Origin: Verrucomicrobiaceae bacterium
GTDB taxonomy: Bacteria > Verrucomicrobiota > Verrucomicrobiia > Verrucomicrobiales > Verrucomicrobiaceae
DNA length: 50,401 bases
Direction: 5' to 3'
NCBI GenBank assembly: GCA_016795465.1
Contig: JAEUHK010000032.1
Location: forward strand, 1 to 50,401
A program made the translations under genes and the position numbers. The notes under the pieces were generated by a model. It did no database searches, had not been told where the DNA came from, and was given only the letters and a program-made list of their open reading frames with translations. This document shows positions 1 to 8,675 of the stretch, piece by piece (within the stretch, counting starts at the first letter, position 1; the number at the start of each line of letters is the position of its first letter).

Positions 1-1253
1 ACGTAGCTGCCCACGAGCGTCTCCAGCACGATGAACTGCGGTTTGCCGGTGCCTTCGAATTCGCACCACGACTCGCGATTGCCCGGTGGCACGAAGCGGA
101 AGTCGGGACCGAGGTCGAGGTAGTCTTTTTGATCGGCGACGAGGTGATGGCCGTCGCTGTCCTTCGGCGGGAAAGGCGTCTTCAGCATGCTTTTGCCGTC
201 GATGTAGAGATTCGTGGCTCCACGAGCCCGCAGCAGCAGGCGATGCTTGCCTTTCGGGAAGGTCACGCTCGCCGCGGCACGCAAAAGGAACGGCACATGG
301 CGATCACCGCGCACACCGGTCTCCACATATTTCTGCGGCACGTCTAAGAAGCCGAAAACGTCCTCGGTGTAGGTCTCGCCGACTTTCGGCGGCTCGCTGG
401 GCCAGGCGTTGGCGTCCGGCATGCCTTCTTCGGCGAGTTGCACGAGCACACGACCGGCGGGCACGTCTTTTTTCGCCACCGGCGGAGGCGGCGGGATGAA
501 TTGATACTTCGCCTTCAGCGCGTCGGTGTCGATGGGGCCGCGATAAATGGCCACATCATCGAGCCAGCCTTCAAACGCGTGCGACTCCGCCATCGTCGAG
601 CCATTGCCGATCACCACCGCGTCGCCGTCGGTCACCGGCGCACGATCTGTCGCGCCGCCCATGTCCCAGGTGCCGTCGGTCTCGCGACCGTCGATGAAGC
701 CCTTGATGCTCTTTGGCTTCCCGTAGGTGTAAGTCACCGCCACATGATGCCAGCCCGCCGTGGGCACCGTGTCCTTCGACCACCAGCGATGCCAGTCGCC
801 CTTCTTGTCCGGCACATCGGCGCTGCGGAAGAGAAAGCCGATCTGCGAGCCTTCTTTGCCATGCTGAAGCCGGAACGCGTAGTTTTGATTGTTCGCGCCG
901 AACTCCTTCGTGCCCAGTCGGCCCTTCCCGATGATGTAAGGCGTGCCCGAGGCATCCGCGACCTTCACCCAGGCCTCCAGCGTGATCGTTTCATTCAGCC
1001 CAAAGCGCAGTTCCGGGCTGTCAGCCACCTTGATCGGCGATTTCACATCAAACTTCCGCGCCTTGTTCGTCTCCGAAAAGCCAGGGTAGGTCGGCGAGCG
1101 TGGTCCCGGCTCCGTGCCATCATCAAAACGCCACTGCATCACCGGCGCGGAAGCGGGCTTGTCGGAGGCGTCATTGCCGCCGCTGTCGTTTTGAGCGAGG
1201 GCGGAAGAGACGCAAAGGACTGAAAGGACAAAAGGGACTTTGAAGGAAGTCAT
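1..1253 (-). CDS. Secreted LamG-type (concanavalin A-like) protein, C-terminus beyond window
   Basis: An open frame starts at the ATG at 1253 and runs off the left edge, so only about the first 417 residues are seen. The N-terminus (MTSFKVPFVLSVLCVSSALA) is a Sec signal peptide. Roughly residues 45-260 look like a LamG/jellyroll domain: 'LNETITLEAWVKV', 'GWHHVAVTYTYGKPKSIKGF' and 'GWLDDVAIYRGPID' are typical strands. A proline-rich linker (PPPPPVAKKD) follows, then a second beta-rich segment with 'KHRLLLRARGATNLYIDG', which resembles a PA14-like or carbohydrate-binding fold. In PVC bacteria this arrangement is often followed by PSCyt/DUF1549/DUF1553 domains, but those would lie outside the window. 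Role unknown; probably extracellular ligand or glycan binding. It is divergent from the gene at 1480. Confidence 0.8.
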   Translation of the reverse strand, partial: MTSFKVPFVLSVLCVSSALAQNDSGGNDASDKPASAPVMQWRFDDGTEPGPRSPTYPGFSETNKARKFDVKSPIKVADSPELRFGLNETITLEAWVKVADASGTPYIIGKGRLGTKEFGANNQNYAFRLQHGKEGSQIGFLFRSADVPDKKGDWHRWWSKDTVPTAGWHHVAVTYTYGKPKSIKGFIDGRETDGTWDMGGATDRAPVTDGDAVVIGNGSTMAESHAFEGWLDDVAIYRGPIDTDALKAKYQFIPPPPPVAKKDVPAGRVLVQLAEEGMPDANAWPSEPPKVGETYTEDVFGFLDVPQKYVETGVRGDRHVPFLLRAAASVTFPKGKHRLLLRARGATNLYIDGKSMLKTPFPPKDSDGHHLVADQKDYLDLGPDFRFVPPGNRESWCEFEGTGKPQFIVLETLVGSY

Positions 1254-1479
1254 GGTGCTATGAACGCGAATGGCGGCCCGCTTTCAGCATTCCGGGCACC
1301 CCACTTTCGTGAGGGGCGTGACACAGCGGCCTTGACGGTGGCTGTGGCGGCTCGTTGGAGGGGGCAGGGGAGCAAACGGGGACAATGACCCGCCTGTGAT
1401 ACGCAGGAGCGGTGGCGCTTGCTTCCTCCGGGGCTGTCTTTTGCCTGCGAGGCACGGTTCGTGGCAGGCTCGGAGCATC

Positions 1480-3369
1480 ATGGCCAAGAAATCTTGCTCC
1501 AAGAAAAGCCCGTGCCGCGCACGTTCATCCTCCGTCCATGCCGCAGCGGTGGCGCGGCCTCCGGGTGACCGGGCCGGGAGGTGGATGCTGCTGCTGCTGC
1601 TGCCGGCGCTGACCCTGATGCTCTACGGATGGACATTGGATTTCCCGATGACCTTTGACGACTGCATCTACTTGAAGGACAGCCCTTATTTCCGCCAGTC
1701 AGCCGCATTCAGCTACCTGCTGGATTTCAAAGGCTTTGCCCAGGCTCCTTTCAAAGCCGGGCTGGAGGGTGATTTGACGACAAACATGCTGCTGCGGCCG
1801 GTGGCCTATGCCACTTTCTTTGCCAATCATGCTCTGGACGGCTTTGAACCGCGGTGGTTCCGCGTGGTGAACATCATGATGCACCTGGTGAACGGGTGGC
1901 TGGTCTTTGTGATCTTGCGGCGGTTGGGCACCGGGATGGCGACGCGGGGATGGATGACGGGCAAATCGGCCGTCTTCATCGCGATGACCACGGCGCTGGT
2001 TTTTGTGGTGCATCCGCTGGCGACGGAATCGGTGACCTACATCGTGCAGCGGTTTACCTCGATGGGCACGCTGCTGCTGCTGCTTTGCATGGATCTGCAC
2101 CTGCGGTCGCTGATGGCGGAGGGCCGGCATCGCGGGTGGTTCCGTGCGGGTGCGGTGCTGGCGGCGCTGGCGGGGATGCTGACGAAGGAGGATGTGGTCA
2201 CGGCGCCTGTGCTGGCGGTGATGCTGGACTCGCTGGTGCTCGGCACACGGCTGCGCACGGCGCTGTGGAGGGGGCTGCCGCTGCTGCTGTGCCTGCCGCT
2301 GGTGCCGGGGATGGTGATGGCGGTGGCATGGGCTCAGAATGAGTGTGTGTGGAGCCTGGAGCGTGCCTTTAACCTGGTGAACCTGCGGGACCGGCCGTGG
2401 TCGCACTGGCAGTATGTGATCACGGAGTGGACGGTGATGGTCGAGTATGTGCGGCTTCTGCTATGGCCTGCGGGTCAGAATCTGGACCCGGTGAGGCCGT
2501 TGTATGATTCCGTCTTTGCTCCACGGGTGCTCGGATCAGCCGCCGGGCTGTTGGCAGCGGTGGCTGGCGCATGGCAACTGCGGCGGAGGTGGCCTGCAGA
2601 TGGGCGATGGAGGCTGGTGGTTGTGTCTGTGCTGTGGTTTTTGGTGACGGTGTTTGTTTCTTCGGGCCTGGTTCCGCTGCCGCAGGTGATGGCGGAGCAC
2701 CGCACCTACCTGCCTTCGATCGGCCTGTTTGTGGTGATGGCATGCCTGCTGGACCGTTTCAGGCAGTCCGCAGGTGCCGGGCCCGCAGGATTCATCACGG
2801 GCGCGGTCGTGATCACGTTTGGAATCGCCACGTGTGCTCGCAACCGGGTGTGGAGCAATGACATCGGCTTGTGGGCGGACACTGTTTCGAAGAGCCCCGG
2901 CCAATATGGTGCCTGGAACAATCTGGGCAGCGCCCTGTATGAGGCGGGGAGGTTTGAGGAGGCGGAGAAGGCCTTCCGGCAGGTGGTGGAGCTGGAGCCT
3001 CGGTATTACGGAGGCCACCGGAATCTCTCGATGACGCTGGCACGCCTGAACCGGTGGAGGGAATGCCACGAGGTGACGATGGATTTGTTCCGCACGCACG
3101 AGCGGGCCCAAGGCGATCTGGAGATCGTCTGCCAGGCGGGCGTCTCACTGGTGGGGATCGGGCAGGAGGAGCGGGGTTTGCGGGTGATCGAGGAGGTCAT
3201 CGCGAACAAGCCGGACAGCTTTTATGCGAACAAGCTGCTCGGGCTGGTGCATCACCACATGCAGCATCCGCAGCGTGCACGGCTTTATTTGTCACGAGCC
3301 GAGACCCTGAGGCCGGGAGACCCGGATGTTTCGCGTGTTTTGGCCTCGCTGGGAGACGCCGGGACCTGA
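1480..3369 (+). CDS. GT-C-like membrane protein with C-terminal TPR repeats (TMTC-like), copy 1
   Basis: About 629 residues. A Lys/Arg-rich cytoplasmic N-terminus (MAKKSCSKKSP) is followed by about ten hydrophobic segments and then TPR repeats from about residue 476 ('AWNNLGSALYEAGRFEEAE'). The first loop carries an acidic pair ('FPMTFDDCIYL') and a later loop has 'HPLATESVTYIVQRFTS', both seen in TMTC/GT-C glycosyltransferase-like proteins, which use lipid-linked sugars. The start at 1480 is chosen over the upstream ATG at 1396 because a GGAG sits 5 bases before it and the paralogue at 6750 begins the same way (MSKSTRKKK). It is clearly paralogous to 6750-8666. Inferred role: transfer of sugar to exported protein or glycan. 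Substrate unknown. Confidence 0.8.
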   Translation: MAKKSCSKKSPCRARSSSVHAAAVARPPGDRAGRWMLLLLLPALTLMLYGWTLDFPMTFDDCIYLKDSPYFRQSAAFSYLLDFKGFAQAPFKAGLEGDLTTNMLLRPVAYATFFANHALDGFEPRWFRVVNIMMHLVNGWLVFVILRRLGTGMATRGWMTGKSAVFIAMTTALVFVVHPLATESVTYIVQRFTSMGTLLLLLCMDLHLRSLMAEGRHRGWFRAGAVLAALAGMLTKEDVVTAPVLAVMLDSLVLGTRLRTALWRGLPLLLCLPLVPGMVMAVAWAQNECVWSLERAFNLVNLRDRPWSHWQYVITEWTVMVEYVRLLLWPAGQNLDPVRPLYDSVFAPRVLGSAAGLLAAVAGAWQLRRRWPADGRWRLVVVSVLWFLVTVFVSSGLVPLPQVMAEHRTYLPSIGLFVVMACLLDRFRQSAGAGPAGFITGAVVITFGIATCARNRVWSNDIGLWADTVSKSPGQYGAWNNLGSALYEAGRFEEAEKAFRQVVELEPRYYGGHRNLSMTLARLNRWRECHEVTMDLFRTHERAQGDLEIVCQAGVSLVGIGQEERGLRVIEEVIANKPDSFYANKLLGLVHHHMQHPQRARLYLSRAETLRPGDPDVSRVLASLGDAGT

Positions 3370-3429
3370 GGAACGGGCGGTGGGCGACGTGGCGGTGGTC
3401 GGGGCATGCCACATTTGTGTGGTTAAAAT

Positions 3430-3443
3430 CGCCACATGTGGCG
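3430..3443. promoter_or_regulatory. 14-bp perfect palindrome upstream of the GT2 gene
   Basis: CGCCACATGTGGCG is a perfect palindrome in the 129-base gap between the first GT-C/TPR gene and the GT2 gene. GCCACA also occurs at 3410-3415, close by. The palindrome lies 56 bases before the GT2 ATG, a position suited to an operator. No convincing -35/-10 pair was found. An operator is only inferred. Confidence 0.3.
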
Positions 3444-3498
3444 TCATGTGCATGCTTCGTCTCAGAATGCTTCAATCGCGGTGTTGTATTTGGTTTTT

Positions 3499-4455
3499 AT
3501 GCCCGCCGCTGCCATCGAATTCAGTTTTGTCGTTCCCCTGCACAACACGGGCGAGCTGCTGCGTCCCCTGCTAGGTGCGTTCCGGGCGGAGGCGATGACG
3601 ATGCGCGAACCATGGGAACTCGTGCTGGTGGATGATGGGAGCACGGACGGCACCTTTTCGGAGGCGCGGCGGCTGATCGGTGATTTTCCCGCTCCAGTGA
3701 CTCTGGTGGAGCTGGCCCGGAACTATGGTGAGCACGCCGCCGTGCTGGAGGGCTGGCGGCGGTCGAGCGGGCGATTTGTGGTGAATCTGGATGATGACCT
3801 GCAAAACCCGGTTTCGGAGGCACGGCGGCTTTTGGAGCACCTCCGCTCATCGGGGACGGAGGTGGCCTATTCGTATTATGAGGACAAAAAGCACTCCTGG
3901 TGGCGGAATGCAGGGAGCCGGCTGGCGAACGTGTGCGCGACCTTCCTGCTCGAAAAGCCGCGAGATCTATACCTCTCGAGCTTCCGTGCCGTTCGGAGGG
4001 AGCTGATCGAGCGGGTGGCGGGGCATCGCAGCCCGTTTCCGCATCTGGACGGCCTCATCTTGGGGGCCACAAACCGTTTCACCCGGCTGAAGGTGGCCCA
4101 CGAGCCGCGGCGGAGCGGGCACAGTGGCTATACGCTGAGAAAACTGCTCCGGCTGGCTTGCGGGCTGCTGTTTGGCTTCAGCGTGATGCCGCTGCGCCTG
4201 GCCTCCGTGCTGGGGCTGGTGATGTGCGTGGCCGGGCTGATGCTGTTGGGAATGGTGGCGGCGGAGGTGGTCTTTGCGGAGGCGAGGCATGAGGGCTGGC
4301 CATCCCTGATGGGGGCGCTGGCGATCTTCAGCGGGGCGCAGTTGCTGATGCTCGGACTGATCGGCGAGTATGTGGGCCGGGCTTTTCTGACCGTGGGCGG
4401 GCGTCCGCAGGCGATCGTGAGGGATGTGGTGATGACCAGGGAGGTGCCAGCATGA
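3499..4455 (+). CDS. Glycosyltransferase family 2 (DPM1/GtrB-like) with C-terminal membrane helices
   Basis: 318 residues. The GT-A fold opens with 'FSFVVPLHNTGELL'; the nucleotide-sugar motif DDGSTDGT is at residues 45-52 and the metal-binding DDDLQNP at 98-104. Two strong hydrophobic helices near the C-terminus ('GLVMCVAGLMLLGMVAAEVV' and a second around 'GAQLLMLGLIGEYVGRAF') match the polyprenyl-phosphate glycosyltransferases (GtrB, ArnC, DPM1), which load a sugar on undecaprenyl phosphate at the inner face of the membrane. The start at 3499 is preferred because family members begin just before 'SFVVP'. The ATG of the next gene overlaps its stop. It would plausibly supply the lipid-linked sugar used by the neighbouring GT-C proteins; this is inference. 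Confidence 0.85.
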   Translation: MPAAAIEFSFVVPLHNTGELLRPLLGAFRAEAMTMREPWELVLVDDGSTDGTFSEARRLIGDFPAPVTLVELARNYGEHAAVLEGWRRSSGRFVVNLDDDLQNPVSEARRLLEHLRSSGTEVAYSYYEDKKHSWWRNAGSRLANVCATFLLEKPRDLYLSSFRAVRRELIERVAGHRSPFPHLDGLILGATNRFTRLKVAHEPRRSGHSGYTLRKLLRLACGLLFGFSVMPLRLASVLGLVMCVAGLMLLGMVAAEVVFAEARHEGWPSLMGALAIFSGAQLLMLGLIGEYVGRAFLTVGGRPQAIVRDVVMTREVPA

Positions 4456-4898
4456 TCGAGCCGCTGACCATTCGTGACACGGCGGTGGGCGGGGTGAAGC
4501 TCCTGAGGCTGCGCCATGCTCATGACGCGGTCCGTGGTGATCTGGCGGTGATCGAATTCGCCGAGGCGCTGCCTTTCACGCCGCAGCGGTGCTTCTGGAC
4601 CTACATGATCCCCGGACGCCAAGTGCGTGGGGAGCATGCGCACCGCCTATGCAGCCAGTTCCTCGTCAGTGCTCATGGTGCCTGCCGCCTCCGTCTCGAT
4701 GACGGCCAGAGCCGGGCGGAGATAGCTCTCGACCGCCCCGAAATAGGCGTTCTGGTGCCGCCGATGGTATGGGCGGAGGCCTGTGATCACTCCAGCGATT
4801 CCGTTCTTCTCGTGCTGGCATCTCACGCCTATGATCCCGACGACTACATCCGCGATTACAGTGAGTTTTTAGACCTTTTGAAGCACAAGCAGCCATGA
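4452..4898 (+). CDS. WxcM/FdtA-like cupin, probable dTDP-sugar 3,4-ketoisomerase
   Basis: 148 residues, a single cupin domain. The motif RGEHAHRLCSQFL (residues 59-71) matches the signature of FdtA/QdtA/WxcM ketoisomerases, where the HxH histidines (here 62 and 64) take part in 3,4-keto isomerisation of dTDP-4-keto-6-deoxyglucose. The later stretch 'GVLVPPMVWAEACDHSSDSV' also fits the family. It overlaps the GT2 stop by ATGA, so the two are very likely translated together. The usual partners (RmlA/RmlB, aminotransferase) are not in the window, so the exact sugar product is unknown. The next gene starts within its stop codon. Confidence 0.82.
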   Translation: MIEPLTIRDTAVGGVKLLRLRHAHDAVRGDLAVIEFAEALPFTPQRCFWTYMIPGRQVRGEHAHRLCSQFLVSAHGACRLRLDDGQSRAEIALDRPEIGVLVPPMVWAEACDHSSDSVLLVLASHAYDPDDYIRDYSEFLDLLKHKQP

Positions 4899-5965
4899 TT
4901 GGAGCCAATCACAGCCACAAGGCATCCCCACGCGAATTGGAGCACTCCCGGTGGGAGCGTCTGACTCTTTTCATGCGGGCAAGGTCCATGTCGGTGGCGA
5001 TCATGGCCCCCTTGTCCCTCTCCCTGATGCTGGCGTGGGTGGATTACACCACGACGTGGGAGCTGAGCGTGTTTGTGTTCTACGCGGTGCCGATTTGGAT
5101 GGCGGTCTGGTGGGCTGGAAGCAGAGCGGGCTATGGTATTGCAATCATCTGCGGCGTGCTGTGGTGGGCCTCCAATTACGAAACGCATCCTTACGAGACC
5201 ACCCTGGGCTATGTGTGGGCCACGGTAAGCCGCATCGTCTTCTTTTGCCTGGCGGCCTATGCCGTGACGGCGGTGCGCAACCGCCAGGAGGCGGATTCGG
5301 CACGGATCCAGGCCTTGGAGGAACGGCGCCAGCTCGAGGAGGATCTCGTGGCGGTGAGCGAGCACGAGCAGCAGCGCATCGGCCAGGACCTGCATGACGG
5401 GCTCTGCCAGCAGCTCGCGGCCATCGGCCTGGCGGCCCGCTCGCTGGCTGATGATCTACACGAGGAGCAAAGCGCGTCCGCCAAGGATGCCGAGCTGATC
5501 CAGCAGTCCATCCAGCAGGCGGTGGAGGAGGCGCGTGGTCTTGCCCGCGGCATCTTTCCCGTGCATGTGGACAGTCACGGTCTCGCGGTGGCACTCACAG
5601 AGCTGGCACGTTCCACTTCCCGCCTGACCGGCGTGACCATTGACGTCGTCGAGAGCGGTGATGTGCAAATCTCCCCTCCCGAGGCGGCGATGCACCTCTA
5701 CCGCATCGCCCAGGAGGCGGTGGCAAATGCCGTCCGCCACGGCGGCGCACAGTATATCCACATCAAAGTCGAAGGCACCTCGCACCTGATCACGCTCACC
5801 ATCAGCGATGACGGGAAGGGCTTTCCCGCAGCGCGGAAAGATGGCGGCATGGGCCTGCGCACCATGCGTTATCGTGCACAGGTCATGGGCGCAACTCTGT
5901 CCTTCTCCCCCACCAGCAAAGACGGCGCCTGGGTGCGCTGCGAGGTGCCCGTCCTCCGCGCCTGA
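4895..5965 (+). CDS. NarL-type sensor histidine kinase (HisKA_3/HATPase_c)
   Basis: 356 residues. About four membrane segments lie between residues 28 and 125, followed by a coiled linker ('RIQALEERRQLEEDLVAVSE'). The dimerisation/phosphoacceptor segment has 'EQQRIGQDLHDGLCQQL' with the predicted phospho-histidine at 167. The ATPase domain has N box 'EAVANAVRHGG', G1 'SDDGKGF' and G2 'GGMGLRTMRYRA'. It has no recognisable extracellular sensor domain, so sensing is probably within or at the membrane. It overlaps the ketoisomerase by ATGA and lies 34 bases before its response regulator. The operon suggests it controls surface glycan genes, possibly its own cluster. Confidence 0.9.
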   Translation: MIGANHSHKASPRELEHSRWERLTLFMRARSMSVAIMAPLSLSLMLAWVDYTTTWELSVFVFYAVPIWMAVWWAGSRAGYGIAIICGVLWWASNYETHPYETTLGYVWATVSRIVFFCLAAYAVTAVRNRQEADSARIQALEERRQLEEDLVAVSEHEQQRIGQDLHDGLCQQLAAIGLAARSLADDLHEEQSASAKDAELIQQSIQQAVEEARGLARGIFPVHVDSHGLAVALTELARSTSRLTGVTIDVVESGDVQISPPEAAMHLYRIAQEAVANAVRHGGAQYIHIKVEGTSHLITLTISDDGKGFPAARKDGGMGLRTMRYRAQVMGATLSFSPTSKDGAWVRCEVPVLRA

Positions 5966-5999
5966 CTTTTTTCAAACACAACCCCAACCTCACATCGCC

Positions 6000-6674
6000 A
6001 TGCCTGACTCCACCAACATCAAACAAGCCCGGGTGCTCATCGTCGAGGATCATCCGATGTTCCGTGAACACCTCATCCAGCTCATCACCCGTGACCTCGG
6101 CGTCACCGTGTGTGGTGAGGCGGACAACATCCGTGATGCCATGGCCCTCCTCGAAAAGGAGAAGCCGGACATCGCCATCGTCGATCTCACGCTGCGTGGC
6201 GGCTCCAGCGGCCTCGAACTGCTGAAGGACATCAAGGCCCTCGGGCTCGACGTGCAGGTCCTCGTGCTGTCCATGCACGATGAGGACTTGTATGCCGAGC
6301 GAGCCCTCCGCGCCGGTGCCCGCGGCTACATCACCAAGAACGAGGCCTCGTCTGAGGTGATCAAAGCCATTCGCTGTGTGCTCGGAGGTGAAATCTACGC
6401 CAGCCAGCGGGTCACCGCCCGTCTCCTGCAGCGCATGAGCCAGAAGCGCACCCCCAGCACGCTCGCCGGTGTGGACACCCTGGCTGATCGTGAATTGGAG
6501 GTCTTCCAGATGCTCGGCCGCGGCAAGAGCACCAAGGAGATCGCCCAGGTGCTCAATCTTGGCGAGTCCACCGTCGAGACCTACCGTGCCCGCATCAAAG
6601 AGAAGCTGCAGCTTCGCAGTGCTGCCGAGCTCTACCTGCGTGCCGGCCAGTGGGTGCGTGATCACGGTGCGTGA
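6000..6674 (+). CDS. NarL/FixJ-type response regulator (REC-LuxR HTH)
   Basis: 224 residues from the ATG at 6000; the open frame extends further upstream but that part overlaps the kinase gene. The receiver domain starts 'RVLIVEDHPMFREHL', with the phospho-acceptor Asp at residue 62 in 'IAIVDLTL', the conserved 'VLVLSMHDE' and Lys in 'GYITKNEA'. The C-terminal LuxR helix-turn-helix is 'LADRELEVFQMLGRGKST' followed by 'KEIAQVLNLGESTVETYRAR'. It pairs with the kinase immediately upstream. It is predicted to bind DNA and regulate transcription when phosphorylated; targets unknown. Confidence 0.93.
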   Translation: MPDSTNIKQARVLIVEDHPMFREHLIQLITRDLGVTVCGEADNIRDAMALLEKEKPDIAIVDLTLRGGSSGLELLKDIKALGLDVQVLVLSMHDEDLYAERALRAGARGYITKNEASSEVIKAIRCVLGGEIYASQRVTARLLQRMSQKRTPSTLAGVDTLADRELEVFQMLGRGKSTKEIAQVLNLGESTVETYRARIKEKLQLRSAAELYLRAGQWVRDHGA

Positions 6675-6749
6675 GTGCCGGTGTGGCGTGATGCGCCACA
6701 TGAACTGTCGTTTGCCATCTCGCCCGCTCAGGAGCGAATTTTCCGCCGC

Positions 6750-8666
6750 ATGTCCAAGTCCACCCGCAAGAAAAAGCAGCCACCGGCCCGTCCACGCCCG
6801 GCTGCGGCGGCCTTGCCCGTAACCGCAGCTCCCGCTGTGCCGCTCTGGTCCCGTCCATGGTCAGTTCCTGCCTTTCTGGCGCTCCTTTGCGCCGCCCTCT
6901 ATGGCTGGACACTGCGCTTCCCAATGGTTTTCGATGATGACACCTACCTCATCAACAACCCCATGTTCCGCGTGGAGAGTTTTGGTTATCCACTCCGCTT
7001 TGACGAGTTCGTCAACACACCGGGGAAGCTCGGCCTCGATCCTGATCTGGCGGTGAACTTCGTCACCCGTCCCGTGGCCTACGCCACCTTCTACCTCAAT
7101 TACCTCCTGGGCGGCTGGGACACTCGGGGACTGCGTCTCTTCAACATTCTCGTCCATGCGGCCAATGCCATCCTCCTGTGGGCGGTGCTGCGTCAGTTGC
7201 TCGGGCGTCTGGCCGCTCGTGGCTCCCTCTCGGCGGCATCAGCGGGCTTCATTCCCGCCGCGGCCGCCGTTTTGTTCGCCGTGCATCCGCTGGCCATAGA
7301 GTCTGTGACCTACATCGTGCAGCGCTTCACCTCGCTCGCCGGTTTTTGGTCGCTTCTGGCGGCCTGGTTGTACTTCCGCTCCACGGAGGAGGAGATGGAA
7401 AGCCGCCGCGTGACCCGCTTCCGCATCGCCGCCGGCATCGTGATGCTCTTGGGCATGCTGACGAAAGAGTGCTCCGTGGTCACTCCAGTGCTCATTTTGA
7501 TGGTGGAACTGCTGGTGCTGGGCACGCACTGGAAGTCCGCCCTCCGCCGCACCCTGCCGCTGCTGCTCAGCCTGCCTGTCATCCCCATCCTCATCCTCAT
7601 GGCTTCCGCCGCGCTGAATGGTGGCCGTCTCGATCTCGGCTCGGGATTGAACATCGTGAACTCCCGTGACGAGCCGGTGACGCACTTCGAATACCTCATC
7701 ACGCAGTTCACCGTCGTGGCTCATTACCTGCGTCTCATGGTATGGCCTGCCGGGCAGAACATCGATCCCACCTGGGAAGTCAGTCACTCCTTCTTCGAAG
7801 GGCAGGTGATGGCCTCTTTTCTCATGCATCTCGGCATCGTGGCCGCCGCGTTCTTTGGCTTTCGCACGATGCGCCATGTGGATGCCCGTGCCCGGCTGGT
7901 GCTGGCCTTTGTGCTCTGGTTTTACGGCAGCATCTCCATCTCCTCCGGGCTCGTGCCGCTGCCGGACATGGTGGCCGAACACCGCTCCTACGTGCCCTCG
8001 ATCGGCATGTTTGTCGTGTTTGCCTGCCTCTTTGATGTGGTGCGTGGCCTCTTCACCAGCCGTCCGCGTGAGATGGCTGCTCTCGCTGTCCTCATCGTGG
8101 CTGGTTTCTCCACCGCCACCATCCTTCGCAACCGCGTCTGGAGCGGCGCGGACTCCCTCTGGGCGGATGCAGCGAAGAAAAGCCCCGGCAAATTCCGCGT
8201 GTGGAGCAATCTCGGCGTGGCCCTTTCCGCCAAGGGCCGCGAAAAGGACGCGGCGGACTGCTACCGCAAATCCGTGCAGATCGAGCCCGCCTTTGCCAAT
8301 GGCGTGCTGAACCTCTCCAACTCCCTCCTGCGCCTCAATCGTCCCAAGGAGGCCCTCACGGAGATCGACCGGCTCCGCGAGCACAACCCGCAGGCGTTTG
8401 AGAGACCCCCCATCCTCTACACCAAGGCGCTCGGTCTGCTGCAGACCGGCAAACCCCAGGAGGCCACCGATCTCCTCCGTTCGGTGGTGGAAAAGGAACC
8501 CCGTGACTTCATGTCCCACCGCCTTCTGGGCATCATTTTCTCGGATGCAGGGAAAAAAGCCGATGCTGAGCGTCATCTGCGCCAGGCACTCGCGCTGGAG
8601 CCGAATGATGCACACACCCGCCAGGCCCTCGAAAAGATCGGCCTCGTTGTCACCAGCGGCAGTTGA
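6750..8666 (+). CDS. GT-C-like membrane protein with C-terminal TPR repeats (TMTC-like), copy 2
   Basis: 638 residues, same architecture as 1480-3369: a Lys-rich N-terminus (MSKSTRKKKQP), about ten membrane segments, the acidic first loop 'FPMVFDDDTYLINN', 'HPLAIESVTYIVQRFTS', 'LLGMLTKECSVVTPVLIL', and TPR repeats from about residue 481 to the end. The start at 6750 mirrors the paralogue; an in-frame ATG at 6675 adds an arginine-rich tail and is less likely. It follows the response regulator by 75 bases and probably belongs to the same operon. Probable lipid-linked sugar transferase or glycan-handling protein; the substrate cannot be read from sequence. Confidence 0.8.
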   Translation: MSKSTRKKKQPPARPRPAAAALPVTAAPAVPLWSRPWSVPAFLALLCAALYGWTLRFPMVFDDDTYLINNPMFRVESFGYPLRFDEFVNTPGKLGLDPDLAVNFVTRPVAYATFYLNYLLGGWDTRGLRLFNILVHAANAILLWAVLRQLLGRLAARGSLSAASAGFIPAAAAVLFAVHPLAIESVTYIVQRFTSLAGFWSLLAAWLYFRSTEEEMESRRVTRFRIAAGIVMLLGMLTKECSVVTPVLILMVELLVLGTHWKSALRRTLPLLLSLPVIPILILMASAALNGGRLDLGSGLNIVNSRDEPVTHFEYLITQFTVVAHYLRLMVWPAGQNIDPTWEVSHSFFEGQVMASFLMHLGIVAAAFFGFRTMRHVDARARLVLAFVLWFYGSISISSGLVPLPDMVAEHRSYVPSIGMFVVFACLFDVVRGLFTSRPREMAALAVLIVAGFSTATILRNRVWSGADSLWADAAKKSPGKFRVWSNLGVALSAKGREKDAADCYRKSVQIEPAFANGVLNLSNSLLRLNRPKEALTEIDRLREHNPQAFERPPILYTKALGLLQTGKPQEATDLLRSVVEKEPRDFMSHRLLGIIFSDAGKKADAERHLRQALALEPNDAHTRQALEKIGLVVTSGS

Positions 8667-8675
8667 GCTCTTGCC

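Noticed and set aside
438..1223. A 261-codon plus-strand open frame.
   Set aside because: It lies opposite the LamG-type gene, has His/Arg-rich composition typical of an antisense high-GC frame, and shows no domain.
1254..1479. Searched the 226-base divergent gap for promoters or small genes.
   Set aside because: Only weak elements (a TTGACG without a matching -10) were found, and no small open frame with a convincing start.
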